DNA of 64,000 nt from Rhodoferax ferrireducens T118. Lineage in GTDB: Bacteria > Pseudomonadota > Gammaproteobacteria > Burkholderiales > Burkholderiaceae_C. A program made the position numbers and the translations under genes. The stretch lies in NCBI RefSeq assembly GCF_000013605.1, contig NC_007908.1, positions 3,038,001 through 3,102,000 on the forward strand, written 5' to 3'. Shown one piece after another: positions 28,610-39,261 of the stretch; positions within the stretch are counted from its first letter, which is position 1, and each line of letters opens with the position of its first letter. The notes under the pieces were generated by a model. That model was not told the origin of the DNA. It made no database searches and saw only the letters and a program-made list of their open reading frames with translations.

Positions 28610-29662
28610 CTAAATCAGGGCGTCCCGTGTGATACCGCGGTGCGCCAGATAGCGTTTGAGCTTGGCCAAAGCCTCGTTCTGGACCTGTCGCACGCGCTCA
28701 CGCGTCAGGTCCAGACGCGCGCTGAGCACATCCAGCGTTTCAGGCTCGCGGTCATGCAAGCCAAAGCGCCCCTCCAGCACCTCTTTTTCGCGTTCTGACA
28801 AGGTACCAACCCACTCCTCCAGCAAACGCTCCACCTCGTGGACCTGCGTCACACCAGACGGGTCCGCCGTGATTTCATCGACCAGTGAATCCCCGAATGT
28901 CTGAGTCTCGCCCGAGCGGTCCAGGGCGGCGTCCAGGGACCTGGGCGCCTCCGCCAGGCCCAGCAAATCGGCAACATGGACCGGGTCGCGGCCCAACAAG
29001 GCGGCCACATCTTCGACTCGAATGCCATCGGGTCGACTCACCACGAACGCCGCATCACTCTCCAGCGCCCGGCGTGCCCGCAGGACCTGCTGCAACTCCC
29101 TGACCACGTTCACCGGCAGGCGCACCACCCGTCCTTGGCACATCAAGGCACGATCCACCGATTGGCGAATCCACCAAGTGGCATAGGTGGAAAAGCGAAA
29201 TCCCCGCTCCGGCTCAAATTTATCAATGGCGTGCATCAGACCCAGGTTGCCTTCTTCGATCAGGTCCAACAAGGGCACGCCACGGCCCATATAGGCCTTG
29301 GCAATACTCACCACCAGGCGCAGATTGTGTTCAATCATGCTTTGGCGGGCGGCAAAGTCGCCAGCGCGGGCCCTGCCGGCAAGTTCGAACTCTTCCTGCG
29401 GCGTGAACAGGGTGGTGCGGCGCACCTGGCGCAGGTAAACGGTCAGCGCGTCACCGGACTCGCCCGCCGCGTCAAGTGCCTCAAGGCCCGCACCCGGCAG
29501 CGCCGGCGATGCGTGTTCCGACAGCCCGTGTTTTACTACTGAATCAGCAGCATACTCTCCACCATCAACGGGGGCTGGATGGCTATTTGTCACAAAATCC
29601 GACACGCCGCGTGTCGGCAGTCTGGGAGCGTTGTCAGGGCCAGGCACGGGGCTTTTTTTCAT
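28610..29662 (-). CDS. rpoS: RNA polymerase sigma factor RpoS
   Basis: 350 residues. Sigma70 region 1.2 begins [20 protein letters not shown], and region 2 has [40 protein letters not shown] and [19 protein letters not shown]. Region 4 has [17 protein letters not shown] and the helix-turn-helix [19 protein letters not shown]. The nlpD gene sits 18 bp upstream, the classic nlpD-rpoS order. The Pro-rich N-terminal 70 residues are longer than in E. coli. It directs general stress and stationary-phase transcription. Confidence 0.96.
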   Translation of the reverse strand: MKKSPVPGPDNAPRLPTRGVSDFVTNSHPAPVDGGEYAADSVVKHGLSEHASPALPGAGLEALDAAGESGDALTVYLRQVRRTTLFTPQEEFELAGRARAGDFAARQSMIEHNLRLVVSIAKAYMGRGVPLLDLIEEGNLGLMHAIDKFEPERGFRFSTYATWWIRQSVDRALMCQGRVVRLPVNVVRELQQVLRARRALESDAAFVVSRPDGIRVEDVAALLGRDPVHVADLLGLAEAPRSLDAALDRSGETQTFGDSLVDEITADPSGVTQVHEVERLLEEWVGTLSEREKEVLEGRFGLHDREPETLDVLSARLDLTRERVRQVQNEALAKLKRYLAHRGITRDALI

Positions 29663-29680
29663 GGCCCGTTCCCGTACCCA

Positions 29681-30559
29681 TCACCGAGCTGGCAGATACC
29701 TGGCCGGGTCGACCGGTTTGCCTTGCCGGCGAACTTCAAAATGCAACTTGACGCGGTCGCTGTCGCTACTGCCCATTTCGGCAATTTTTTGCCCCTTGCG
29801 CACCGACTGATCTTCTTTGATCAACAAGGTCTTGTTGTGGGCATAGGCGGTCAGGTAAGTGTTGTTGTGCTTGAGAATGATCAGGTTGCCATAGCCGCGC
29901 AGACCAGCCCCAACATAAACCACCCGGCCGTCGGCGGCGGCGACGACCGGGTCGCCCGCGACGCCGCCAATGTCGAGGCCTTTGTTCTTGACCTCATCAA
30001 ATCCGGCCAGCACCGTACCGTTGGTCGGCCAGATCCAGTCGATATCATCGTCCGCTGTCGGGGCAACAGTCGGCCCAGGCGTCGAGCTGGCCGAAGCGGC
30101 CGCAGTGGCCGCCGACGCCGGCGCAGTCGGCACCGGCGTGGCACTGGCCGAGGTAACAGGCTTGGCGACCACCCCGCTGGCCGCACTGGCTGCTGCAGGC
30201 GGCACCACCCGCAGCACTTGGCCGACTTCAATAAGATTCATATTGTCAACATTGCTCCAGCGCGCAATATCCTTGGCGGCTTGCCCGTGCTCCAGGCCAA
30301 TGCGGATCAGGGTGTCACCGGGTTTGACGGTGTAGTAACCGGGCTTGCCTGCATTCTCGAAACCAGGCAACTGCTTGACGTCCGGGCTTGCCGGTTCCAC
30401 TGCCACTGGTGCAGGCTGGCCCATGCCAACCCCGCGATCTTCCACCGGCGCCCGATTGAGCGCTCTGGAGCCACACCCCCCCAGCATCCCGACGATAACA
30501 ACAGCAACAAAAGCCAAGCTCAGGCGAGCACTCAAACCAGACATACAAAATCCCTTCAT
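29681..30559 (-). CDS. nlpD: NlpD-type lipoprotein, LysM plus degenerate peptidase M23
   Basis: 292 residues. A lipoprotein signal ends in the lipobox MLGGC. A LysM domain (YYTVKPGDTLIRIGLEHGQA, then LIEVGQVLRVV) binds peptidoglycan. After an Ala/Pro-rich linker, the M23 domain has NKGLDIGG where active enzymes have HxGxD and VKLHFEVRR where they have HLHFE. Two metal ligands are therefore missing, as in NlpD/EnvC activators of amidases, so it should activate AmiC rather than cleave peptidoglycan. Its ATG overlaps the pcm stop by 4 bp. Confidence 0.93.
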   Translation of the reverse strand: MKGFCMSGLSARLSLAFVAVVIVGMLGGCGSRALNRAPVEDRGVGMGQPAPVAVEPASPDVKQLPGFENAGKPGYYTVKPGDTLIRIGLEHGQAAKDIARWSNVDNMNLIEVGQVLRVVPPAAASAASGVVAKPVTSASATPVPTAPASAATAAASASSTPGPTVAPTADDDIDWIWPTNGTVLAGFDEVKNKGLDIGGVAGDPVVAAADGRVVYVGAGLRGYGNLIILKHNNTYLTAYAHNKTLLIKEDQSVRKGQKIAEMGSSDSDRVKLHFEVRRQGKPVDPARYLPAR

Positions 30560-31350
30560 GCGATCCCCGATTTTAAAGGGACAAAGTGAACCGCCTCAAG
30601 CATCATTTGCCGCAGACCTTGCGGCGTACGATCAATCACCACCAGCGCTTGCCGCCCTGGCGCCCCAGCGCCGGCGGACACCGGCGCCACCAATCGCCCG
30701 CCCATGGCCAGTTGATCGATCCAGGCCTGGGGCACGGCTTCCCCCCCGGCAGCAGCGATGATGGCCGCGTAGGGGGCGCCCTTGACATAGCCCACCATAC
30801 CATCCCCAAACAAAAGATGCAGGTTGGCCAGCGCCAAATGCCGCAGGTTGTGACGTGCCTTGTCATGCAAACCGCGCAGTCGTTCGATGCTGTAGACCTC
30901 GCTCGCCAACCGGCTCAACACTGCCGCTTGATAGCCGCAGCCCGTTCCGATCTCCAGCACACGTCCCAATTTGCCCGGCGCGCCGTTGCGCAGCAGTTCC
31001 AGCATACGGGCCACCACACCAGGTTTGGAGATGGTCTGTCCCAGGCCAATCGGCAGACTCGTGTCCTCATAGGCCTGATTAACCAGCGCCGTGTCGACAA
31101 AACGGTGGCGTTCAATGGCCTGCATGGCCGCCAGCACCATGGGGTCGCTGACACCTTGCTGGACGAGCTTGCGCACCATGTTCATGCGCACCGCGCTGGA
31201 GTCCATCCCCACGCCTTGGGAAAGCGGGTGGCCTGACGGCCTGGCGCCCGGGCTCTGGGCCTGTCCTGCAAACCTCGGGACGGACCGCCTGTCTGTGGGT
31301 TTACCCGCCGAGAAATCCAGCCGGACAGGAAAAGGCGGGCGCTCTTTCAT
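30556..31350 (-). CDS. pcm: protein-L-isoaspartate O-methyltransferase
   Basis: 264 residues from the ATG at 31350, which forms an ATGA overlap with surE; a start at 31383 would lie inside surE. The catalytic domain starts near residue 55 (MDSSAVRMNMVRKLVQQGVS) with the SAM motif VLEIGTGCGYQAAVLSRL and TISKPGVVARMLELL. It methylates isoaspartyl residues to start repair of aged proteins. The first 50 residues are Pro/Arg-rich and unlike typical Pcm, so an internal start at the GMDSSA Met is possible. Confidence 0.92.
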   Translation of the reverse strand: MKERPPFPVRLDFSAGKPTDRRSVPRFAGQAQSPGARPSGHPLSQGVGMDSSAVRMNMVRKLVQQGVSDPMVLAAMQAIERHRFVDTALVNQAYEDTSLPIGLGQTISKPGVVARMLELLRNGAPGKLGRVLEIGTGCGYQAAVLSRLASEVYSIERLRGLHDKARHNLRHLALANLHLLFGDGMVGYVKGAPYAAIIAAAGGEAVPQAWIDQLAMGGRLVAPVSAGAGAPGRQALVVIDRTPQGLRQMMLEAVHFVPLKSGIA

Positions 31351-32108
31351 GCGAGCGTCAACTTGGCGGCCGTCTGAGCCCAATACCCGAGACTGTCATG
31401 GTCGGTCAAATCCACCTTCAGCGGTGTCATCGCAATATGGCCGAGGCTGGTGGCGTGAAAATCAGTACCCTCAGCCTCGTCCTTGGCCGGGCCCGCAGCA
31501 CCGATCCAGTACATGGTGTCGCCGCGCGGACTGACCTGGGTAATCACAGCCTCGGCCGCGTGGCGCCGCCCAAGCCGACACAGCTTCACATGGGCGATTT
31601 CGTCAAAAGTCAAATTAGGAATATTCACATTGAGCAGCCAGGGGCTGCTCCCGATCAGGTCTTGCTGCGACATCTGCAGAACCAGATCGCGGGCTTTACG
31701 CGCCGCCGACGCCAGATGACTCCAATTTTTCTCAACCTGGGAAAATGCAATAGCCGGTATGCCAAACAGATAACCTTCCATCGCCGCACCCACGGTGCCC
31801 GAATAAATCGTGTCGTCGCCCATATTGGCACCGTTGTTGATGCCTGCCAGCACCAGGTCCGGTCGATAGCCCAACAAGCCTGTCAGCGCAATATGCACAC
31901 AGTCAGCCGGCGTGCCATTGATGTAGCGAAAGCCATTGCTGGCACGGCAGACATACATCGGGGTATGCAGGGTCAAGGCGTTCGATTTGGCGCTGTTATT
32001 TTGTTCCGGTGCAACCACCTCGACCTCCGCCACGTCCTTCAGGGCGTCATACAGTGCCACAAGGCCCGGCGCCTGATAACCATCGTCATTGCAAATAAGA
32101 ATTTTCAT
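31347..32108 (-). CDS. surE: 5'/3'-nucleotidase SurE
   Basis: 253 residues from the ATG at 32108; a TTG six bases earlier is the only alternative. The metal-binding N-terminus ILICNDDGYQAPGL and the segments VVAPEQNNSAKSNALTLH and VLAGINNGANMGDDTIYSGT are intact. SurE dephosphorylates nucleoside monophosphates in stressed cells. The order surE-pcm-nlpD-rpoS, with 4-bp overlaps at the first two junctions, is the conserved stationary-phase operon. Confidence 0.96.
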   Translation of the reverse strand: MKILICNDDGYQAPGLVALYDALKDVAEVEVVAPEQNNSAKSNALTLHTPMYVCRASNGFRYINGTPADCVHIALTGLLGYRPDLVLAGINNGANMGDDTIYSGTVGAAMEGYLFGIPAIAFSQVEKNWSHLASAARKARDLVLQMSQQDLIGSSPWLLNVNIPNLTFDEIAHVKLCRLGRRHAAEAVITQVSPRGDTMYWIGAAGPAKDEAEGTDFHATSLGHIAMTPLKVDLTDHDSLGYWAQTAAKLTLA

Positions 32109-32232
32109 AGTCAAACTGAGTTGATATTCATTGTAGGTGGCGCAGCAGCTTGGGCGCTCAGGTCACACGAGCGACATTTTCCGAAGTTGCGACCAACTAT
32201 CATCTGCGCAACCAATTAGGAGACTTACCCTC

Positions 32233-33207
32233 ATGCATGCCTGGCTCTGTGAAAACCCCGTGGGCGTCGATGCCCTGACCTGGAAAGAATTGCCCACCCC
32301 GAGCCCGAAGGCGGGTGAAGTACTGATTGAGATCAAGGCGGCCAGCCTGAATTTTCCCGATCTGCTGATTGTGCAGAACAAGTACCAGATGAAACCGCCC
32401 CTGCCCTTTGTGCCGGGCTCCGAGTATGCGGGCGTGGTGCAGGCCGTGGGCGATGGCGTGAGCCATCTGAAAGTCGGCCAGCACGTGGCCTGCCTGTCCG
32501 GTACCGGCGGCTTTGGCACGCACACGGTGGCACCCGCAGCACTGTGCCTGCCGCTACCGGATGGTTTTCCATTTGTGGATGCCGCCGCCTTCATCATGAT
32601 CTACGCCACCTCGTACCACGCGCTGGTGGACCGGGCGCAACTGAAAGCGGGTGAGACCGTGTTGGTCTTGGGTGCCGCCGGCGGCGTGGGCACGGCAGCG
32701 ATCCAGATTGCCAAAGCGTGTGGGGCCAGGGTTATCGCAGCCGCCTCGAACGATGAAAAATGCGCGCTGTGCCAGTCCATCGGGGCCGACGCCACCATCA
32801 ATTACACCCGCGAGAATCTGCGCGACGCAGTCAAGACACTCACTGCGGGCAAGGGCCCGGATGTCATTTACGACCCGGTGGGCGGCGACTTCGCCGAGCC
32901 CGCCTTCCGCTCCATTGCCTGGCGCGGGCGCTATCTGGTGGTGGGATTCGCGGCCGGGCCGATTCCCGCCTTGCCGTTCAACCTCGCACTGCTCAAAGGC
33001 GCCTCCATCGTCGGCGTGTTCTGGGGCGACTTTGCCAAACGCGAACCCCAGGCCAATGCCGCCATGATGAAGGAATTGGCCCAATGGTATGGCCAGGGCA
33101 AAATCAAACCCGTCATCGACAGCACCCTGCCGATGGCGGAGCTCAAGGCCGCCTTTGCCCACATGGGCTCACGCGGCGTCAAGGGCAAACTGGTGATGGT
33201 GAACTGA
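32233..33207 (+). CDS. NADPH:quinone oxidoreductase-like medium-chain reductase
   Basis: 324 residues from the ATG at 32233, preceded by TAGGAGAC; the in-frame ORF upstream to 32137 lacks similarity. The N-terminal GroES-like fold includes ASLNFPDLLIVQNKYQ and PFVPGSEYAGVVQ. The Rossmann motif LVLGAAGGVGTAAIQIAKACG binds NADPH. The zinc-ligand residues of alcohol dehydrogenases are absent, so it belongs to the quinone reductase/enoyl reductase branch. The substrate is unknown. Confidence 0.88.
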   Translation: MHAWLCENPVGVDALTWKELPTPSPKAGEVLIEIKAASLNFPDLLIVQNKYQMKPPLPFVPGSEYAGVVQAVGDGVSHLKVGQHVACLSGTGGFGTHTVAPAALCLPLPDGFPFVDAAAFIMIYATSYHALVDRAQLKAGETVLVLGAAGGVGTAAIQIAKACGARVIAAASNDEKCALCQSIGADATINYTRENLRDAVKTLTAGKGPDVIYDPVGGDFAEPAFRSIAWRGRYLVVGFAAGPIPALPFNLALLKGASIVGVFWGDFAKREPQANAAMMKELAQWYGQGKIKPVIDSTLPMAELKAAFAHMGSRGVKGKLVMVN

Positions 33208-33335
33208 CCGGGTCATCGAATCAAGCCACGTCGCCAGCGGTTTTGAGCCTGGTCGCGCCAGCGCCGTCGTTTTTACAAAAATGCCTTGAGCGCCACGGTG
33301 AGAGGGGCGTGACTGATGGCTGGATATATATTTTC

Positions 33336-33386
33336 AGCCTCTAGCCCCCGTCCCTACTGCTTAAGCAGCTATTAATTTAAAAGCAA
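33336..33386 (+). repeat. dispersed AT-rich repeat, copy 3
   Basis: It runs from GCCTCTAGCCCCCGTCCCTA to GCAGCTATTAATTTAAAAGC. It is the best match to the shared pattern, with a 24-nt spacing and an internal palindrome CTGCTTAAGCAG. It lies between the convergent quinone reductase and opgH genes. Confidence 0.8.
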
Positions 33387-33416
33387 AGAGTTCCAGACTC
33401 TTGGCTACCGAAAGGC

Positions 33417-35420
33417 TCAGGCAGCTCGCAGCAGTGGCTTGGTCCGCTGGCTGGCGTGCAGCCAGGCACGGCGCAACACGGTCGGCGACTTGGTTTCTTC
33501 GGGAATCAGCAGGTAGTGTTGCGCCCGCATCGCCGTCCCCAAGCCGACGCGGCTGGTCACGACAGTCATGGGAATGGACAGCAGCAGCGGCAAGCCGACC
33601 GGCAGCAACCAGACCAGGGCAAGGGGGTCGATCACGGCGACGCCGCCAGCCAGTACCGCAATCACCAAACTCATGGGGGCGAGTTGCGCCAGCGCATAAC
33701 GCCATGGCACTGCCGCCGCTTCGCGCGGAGGCGATTTCCATTCGAGCTTGAGACCGGTGAGCGCCACCACGACAAACAGCGAATGCGCCAGCATGCGAAC
33801 GGGCGCCTGCAGCAAGGCAATGAGGGTTTCCAGCAGGGCGCTGCGCAGCAGGCTGGCCGTGCCGCCATAAGCCTGCTGCTGGCGGTTGAGCAGCACGGCG
33901 GCGAGACCCAGAATACGCGGCAGAAACAGCATACACAGCGTCCAGACCCAGAGCGCCACCAATTCGCCGGGCAGCAGCATCCAGTTGGAAATCATCGGCG
34001 AGCCCGACAGCCACAGCGCCGTGCCCAGCGTCATGAAGCCCAGCCACAGGGGTGCCGACAAATACGCCATGGCCCCGGTGGCAAACATGGAGCGGTGCAC
34101 CGGATGAATGTCGGGCTCGGCGATCAGGCGCGAGTTTTGCAGGTTGCCCTGGCACCAGCGGCGGTCGCGTTGTAATTCGGCCAGCAGGTCGGGCGGCTGC
34201 TGCTCGTAGCTGCCCACCAGGTCAGCCACCAGCCAGACGTGGTAGCCGGCGCGGCGCATCAGTGCGGCTTCCACAAAGTCATGCGACATGATGCTGCCCG
34301 ACATGCCGCCGCTGCCCGCAATGCGCGCCAGCGCGCAATGTTCCATAAAGGGTTTGATGCGGATGATGGCGTTGTGGCCCCAGTAGTGCGACTCACCCAT
34401 TTGCCAGAACTGCATGCCCAACGTGAACAGGCGACCGGTCACGCGCGAGGCAAACTGCTGCGCCCGGGCGTGCAGGGTGACATGGCCGATGGCCTGGGTG
34501 GCGGTCTGGATGATGCCGGCGGTGGGGTTGGCTTCCATCAGCTTGACCATGGAGACCAGGCAGTCGCCGCTCATCACGCTGTCGGCGTCCAGCACCACCA
34601 TGTAGTGGTAGTCCTTGCCCCAGCGACGGCAGAAGTCGGCCACGTTGCCGGACTTGCGGTCGGTGCGACGCTTGCGCAGACGGTAATAGACCTCGATTTG
34701 CGGCTGGTCGGGCTGGCTGGCGAGTTGGGTCCGCAACTCTTCCCAGGCGGCGCGTTCGGCTTTCTGAATCGCGGCGTCGTTGCTGTCAGACAGCACAAAG
34801 ACGTCAAAGGACTGCACATGCTTTGTTAGTGCCACCGATTCACAGGTGGCGCGCAGGCCGGCAAACACCGTGCGCACATCTTCATTGCAGATCGGCATGA
34901 TGATGGCGGTGCGCGTGGCGGCATCGAGCGTATGGTGCTGAACCTTTTTGGCCGACAAACTGTGGCTGTCGCCCCGCAGCATCACGTAAAAGCCCATCAT
35001 CGCTGTCATGAAGCCCGTCACCACCCAGGCCGACAGCAAGGCAAACAGCGTCGCCTGGCCGTACTGCAAAAAGGCGTTGTCGTAGTCGGGCTGTATGTCC
35101 GTGAAGAGACTGGTGGCCAGTACCGTACTGATCACTGTCAGCAGCAAGAATATGGCGCGCCGGCGTCTGGCGGCTTGCTGCCACGGTGCAGGCTTGTCCG
35201 CGATCAAAGCGGCTGGAAGCGCCTGGGCCGGAACCCGCCCCGTCAGCTTGAGCACGGGAAGCAGAGCCGCACTGGCGAGGCTGTTCCAGAAACCTCGCCA
35301 CTGGCGCGGCACCATGGAGCCGCGATTGATCGGCGGTGCCGTGACGGCGTTGGGGTGACGTTCTTCGCGCAAGACGCTGCGCCCGCCGATGGGAATCAAG
35401 GTGTGATCAGGTTGGTCCAT
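33417..35420 (-). CDS. opgH: glucan biosynthesis glucosyltransferase OpgH (MdoH)
   Basis: 667 residues. Three N-terminal helices flank a cytosolic GT2 domain with VLDADSVMSGDCLVSMVKLM (DxD) and QRDRRWCQGNLQNSRL (QxxRW), followed by several more membrane helices. OpgH makes the beta-1,2 glucan backbone of osmoregulated periplasmic glucans from UDP-glucose and exports it. Its start overlaps the opgG 3' end by 25 bp, so the two are one operon. Length is slightly below the 850 residues of E. coli OpgH, mainly in the N-terminal region. Confidence 0.93.
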   Translation of the reverse strand: MDQPDHTLIPIGGRSVLREERHPNAVTAPPINRGSMVPRQWRGFWNSLASAALLPVLKLTGRVPAQALPAALIADKPAPWQQAARRRRAIFLLLTVISTVLATSLFTDIQPDYDNAFLQYGQATLFALLSAWVVTGFMTAMMGFYVMLRGDSHSLSAKKVQHHTLDAATRTAIIMPICNEDVRTVFAGLRATCESVALTKHVQSFDVFVLSDSNDAAIQKAERAAWEELRTQLASQPDQPQIEVYYRLRKRRTDRKSGNVADFCRRWGKDYHYMVVLDADSVMSGDCLVSMVKLMEANPTAGIIQTATQAIGHVTLHARAQQFASRVTGRLFTLGMQFWQMGESHYWGHNAIIRIKPFMEHCALARIAGSGGMSGSIMSHDFVEAALMRRAGYHVWLVADLVGSYEQQPPDLLAELQRDRRWCQGNLQNSRLIAEPDIHPVHRSMFATGAMAYLSAPLWLGFMTLGTALWLSGSPMISNWMLLPGELVALWVWTLCMLFLPRILGLAAVLLNRQQQAYGGTASLLRSALLETLIALLQAPVRMLAHSLFVVVALTGLKLEWKSPPREAAAVPWRYALAQLAPMSLVIAVLAGGVAVIDPLALVWLLPVGLPLLLSIPMTVVTSRVGLGTAMRAQHYLLIPEETKSPTVLRRAWLHASQRTKPLLRAA

Positions 35421-36964
35421 GTTTCGCTCAGTGTTTGGTTGTTGTGTTGGAGGAAGGCGCGCAGCTCGACCGGCTGGGCCGGATTGAGGCGCTGCACGCG
35501 CAATGTCATGCGCCAGGCGCCGGTGGCCGGGTTTTTGTAGGCCAGGCTTTCCACCACGCGGCCGTTGGCATTGGCGGTGGCGATGGCCTTGACCGGCGCG
35601 TCTTCGGGCAAGGCGTCCAGGGCCGGGCCGGCAAAATCAATCACAAACTGAATTTGTTGACCCAGGGCCTCGGCTGCGAGCTTGGTGTAGCCCGTGCCGC
35701 GGCGCGATTGCGTGACCCAGCCGTTGGGCGGCAATTGCTGGTTTTTGCCCTGCCAGTGAATGGTGTAGGCGAAATCCATCGATTGACCGGGCGCGGGCAT
35801 TTTGGCCGGCACCCAATAGGCGGCCACGTTGTCGTGGGTTTCGTCGGGCGTTGCAAATTGCAGCAGCTCGACCCGGCCGGCGCCCCAGTCGCCCAAGGGC
35901 GTGACCCAGGCGCTGGGCCGGAGTTCATAGCGGGCCTCGGTGTCCTCATAACTGTTGAAAGCGCGGTCGCGCTGCATCAGGCCAAAGCCCTTCAAGCTCT
36001 TCATGCTGAACGAGGTCGTGACGGGGGCGGCCGGGTTTTGCAGCGGTCGCCACAGCCATTCACCTTCGCCGGTGGCAATCATCAAGCCGTCGGAGTCATG
36101 CACCTCCGGGCGAAAGTCGTTTGGTCGGGGCTGGTTCTCGCCAAAGAGGAACATGCTGGTCAGCGGCGCCAGCCCCAGCGTCGCCACGGGCGTGTCGGTC
36201 GGGCGCATGAAGATGCGGGCATGCACCTCCGTCACGGTCTGTTCGCCTGGCGTGATGTCAAAACGGTAGGAGCCCGTCATGCGCGGCGAATCCATCAGCG
36301 CATAAACAACCAGCTTCTTCGCATCGCCGGTCGGTTTTTCAAGCCAGAACTCGGTGAAGCGCGGGAACTCTTCCTTGGCGCTGCCCGCCGTATCAACCGC
36401 CAGGCCGCGTGCGGACAGGCCGTAGCGCTGGCCGCTGCCCAGCGCCCGGAAGTAACTGGCGCCGGAAAAAACGACAAGTTCGTCCTTGTACGTCGCCGAG
36501 TTCAGGTTGTTGAAGGCGCGCAGGCCACCGAGGCCGAGATTGCCCCAGGTCTGCGGTGACAGCTTGTTTTTCCCGAAGTTGAAGTCGACCGGGTTGTAGG
36601 GAATCGGCTTGATACCCTGCGGGGTGATCTCATGGACGCGAACCGAGTCGCCGCTTTTCCCGACGTGGAGAAAATTGGCCTCAAAAGGCAGCTTGTCCGC
36701 CCGCCACAAGGTGCTGTCTGCATTAAAGCGGATATCACGGTAGCCGTCATAGTCAAGATTGGCGAGTTCCGCCGGAATCGCGTGGCTTGCCGGTTTGAAG
36801 GGCGCCTGGGCTTGCTTGCGGGCGAGCCCGGCGACATCTTCAAGCGTCCACGCCTGCGCCTGGCCGGCAACCAGGGCCAGCAGGCTGGCAGCTATCAGGG
36901 CAACAAAGCGGGCCGCAAAGGTGTGTCCGCGACGGTGAAAATATGGGAGGCAAATAGTCTGCAT
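35396..36964 (-). CDS. opgG: periplasmic glucan biosynthesis protein OpgG/OpgD (MdoG)
   Basis: 522 residues with a signal peptide (AARFVALIAASLLALVAGQA, cleaved before WTLEDV or nearby). The mature protein starts LEDVAGLARKQAQAPFKP and has YDGYRDIRFNADSTLWRADK and GSGQRYGLSARGLAVDTA, typical of the MdoG family. It acts in the periplasm to branch or process the glucan backbone made by OpgH. The pair is expressed together, as the 25-bp overlap shows. OpgG and OpgD cannot be told apart with certainty here. Confidence 0.92.
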   Translation of the reverse strand: MQTICLPYFHRRGHTFAARFVALIAASLLALVAGQAQAWTLEDVAGLARKQAQAPFKPASHAIPAELANLDYDGYRDIRFNADSTLWRADKLPFEANFLHVGKSGDSVRVHEITPQGIKPIPYNPVDFNFGKNKLSPQTWGNLGLGGLRAFNNLNSATYKDELVVFSGASYFRALGSGQRYGLSARGLAVDTAGSAKEEFPRFTEFWLEKPTGDAKKLVVYALMDSPRMTGSYRFDITPGEQTVTEVHARIFMRPTDTPVATLGLAPLTSMFLFGENQPRPNDFRPEVHDSDGLMIATGEGEWLWRPLQNPAAPVTTSFSMKSLKGFGLMQRDRAFNSYEDTEARYELRPSAWVTPLGDWGAGRVELLQFATPDETHDNVAAYWVPAKMPAPGQSMDFAYTIHWQGKNQQLPPNGWVTQSRRGTGYTKLAAEALGQQIQFVIDFAGPALDALPEDAPVKAIATANANGRVVESLAYKNPATGAWRMTLRVQRLNPAQPVELRAFLQHNNQTLSETWTNLITP

Positions 36965-37168
36965 GCCAACACTAGTGCAAACCCTATGCCAGACCTGAAA
37001 AACCGATTTAAATCAACGGCTTGACGCTTGTCCTGAATTTACAAGCCGGAAAGTGACAGGAAAGCCGGTGCCAACCGGTGTTTTTGTCGCCGAAGAGCGA
37101 CAACATCCCGCTTGTAAAGTTGAAATCCTTTTTAAATCAAGCGCTTAGGGCTGTCGCCTGGGAGCGAC

Positions 37169-38598
<1,430 letters not shown>

Positions 38599-38602
<4 letters not shown>

Positions 38603-39261
38603 GGCGCTGCCGGGCGGGTGCCACGATTGCCCCGCGCCGGGGCGTTGGCTGCGGGCGGACGGCTCGTGAGGCTGCGTTCGATCGCCTTGAGTGCCTCCAG
38701 CCGCTCATTGGTCTGATCCAGCCGGCGCTGCACGTCGCGCGTCTGCTGCGTTTGTTTCTCAAGCTGCTCTTCCAGGCGGCGCTGCTCGCCGTAACGCGAG
38801 GCCAGCAGGCCGGCCAGCGGATGCAGCGTCTGCGCCTCGGTGTCGGCATTGGCCAGCACGCGTGCCAGCAGTTCCTGGGCACGTATGAGCTCGCTCAGCT
38901 GATGAAGCTGACTCAGTACCAGGGACAGTTGCAGTTGTTGGGTCGGGCCGGCCGCGTCGCCCAGCCGGATTACTTCCTGGCTCAATTCTGCCGGCGCCAG
39001 CCGGCGCAAGCGGTCCGCATAGGCCAGCATGCGTGTGACGGCGTCAGTCGCCTGCGGCGCGACCGGGCCGACCGGCAATATCGGCAAGCAGCGCTGGGGA
39101 GTGGCAGCCGGCGTCGCCATCGCGCCGGTTGCGTCATCACCGCGAGGGCCGAAACGGCCAGCGCAGCCGGCCGCCAGCATCGCGATGGTGATGGATGCCA
39201 GCAGACCGAGACGGGCCAGGCGATGAGCCTGTCTCACAGGAAAATCAGGATTTGAAAACAT
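38599..39261 (-). CDS. QseG-like outer membrane lipoprotein
   Basis: 220 residues from the ATG at 39261, which overlaps the kinase stop by 17 bp; the longer ORF to 39453 lies inside the kinase gene. A signal ends in the lipobox LAAGC. The mature protein is mostly helical, with a coiled-coil region ASRYGEQRRLEEQLEKQTQQ and onward. The position between glrK and glrR matches qseG of enterobacteria, a lipoprotein that binds and tunes the kinase. Sequence similarity alone is weak, so the name rests on context. Confidence 0.75.
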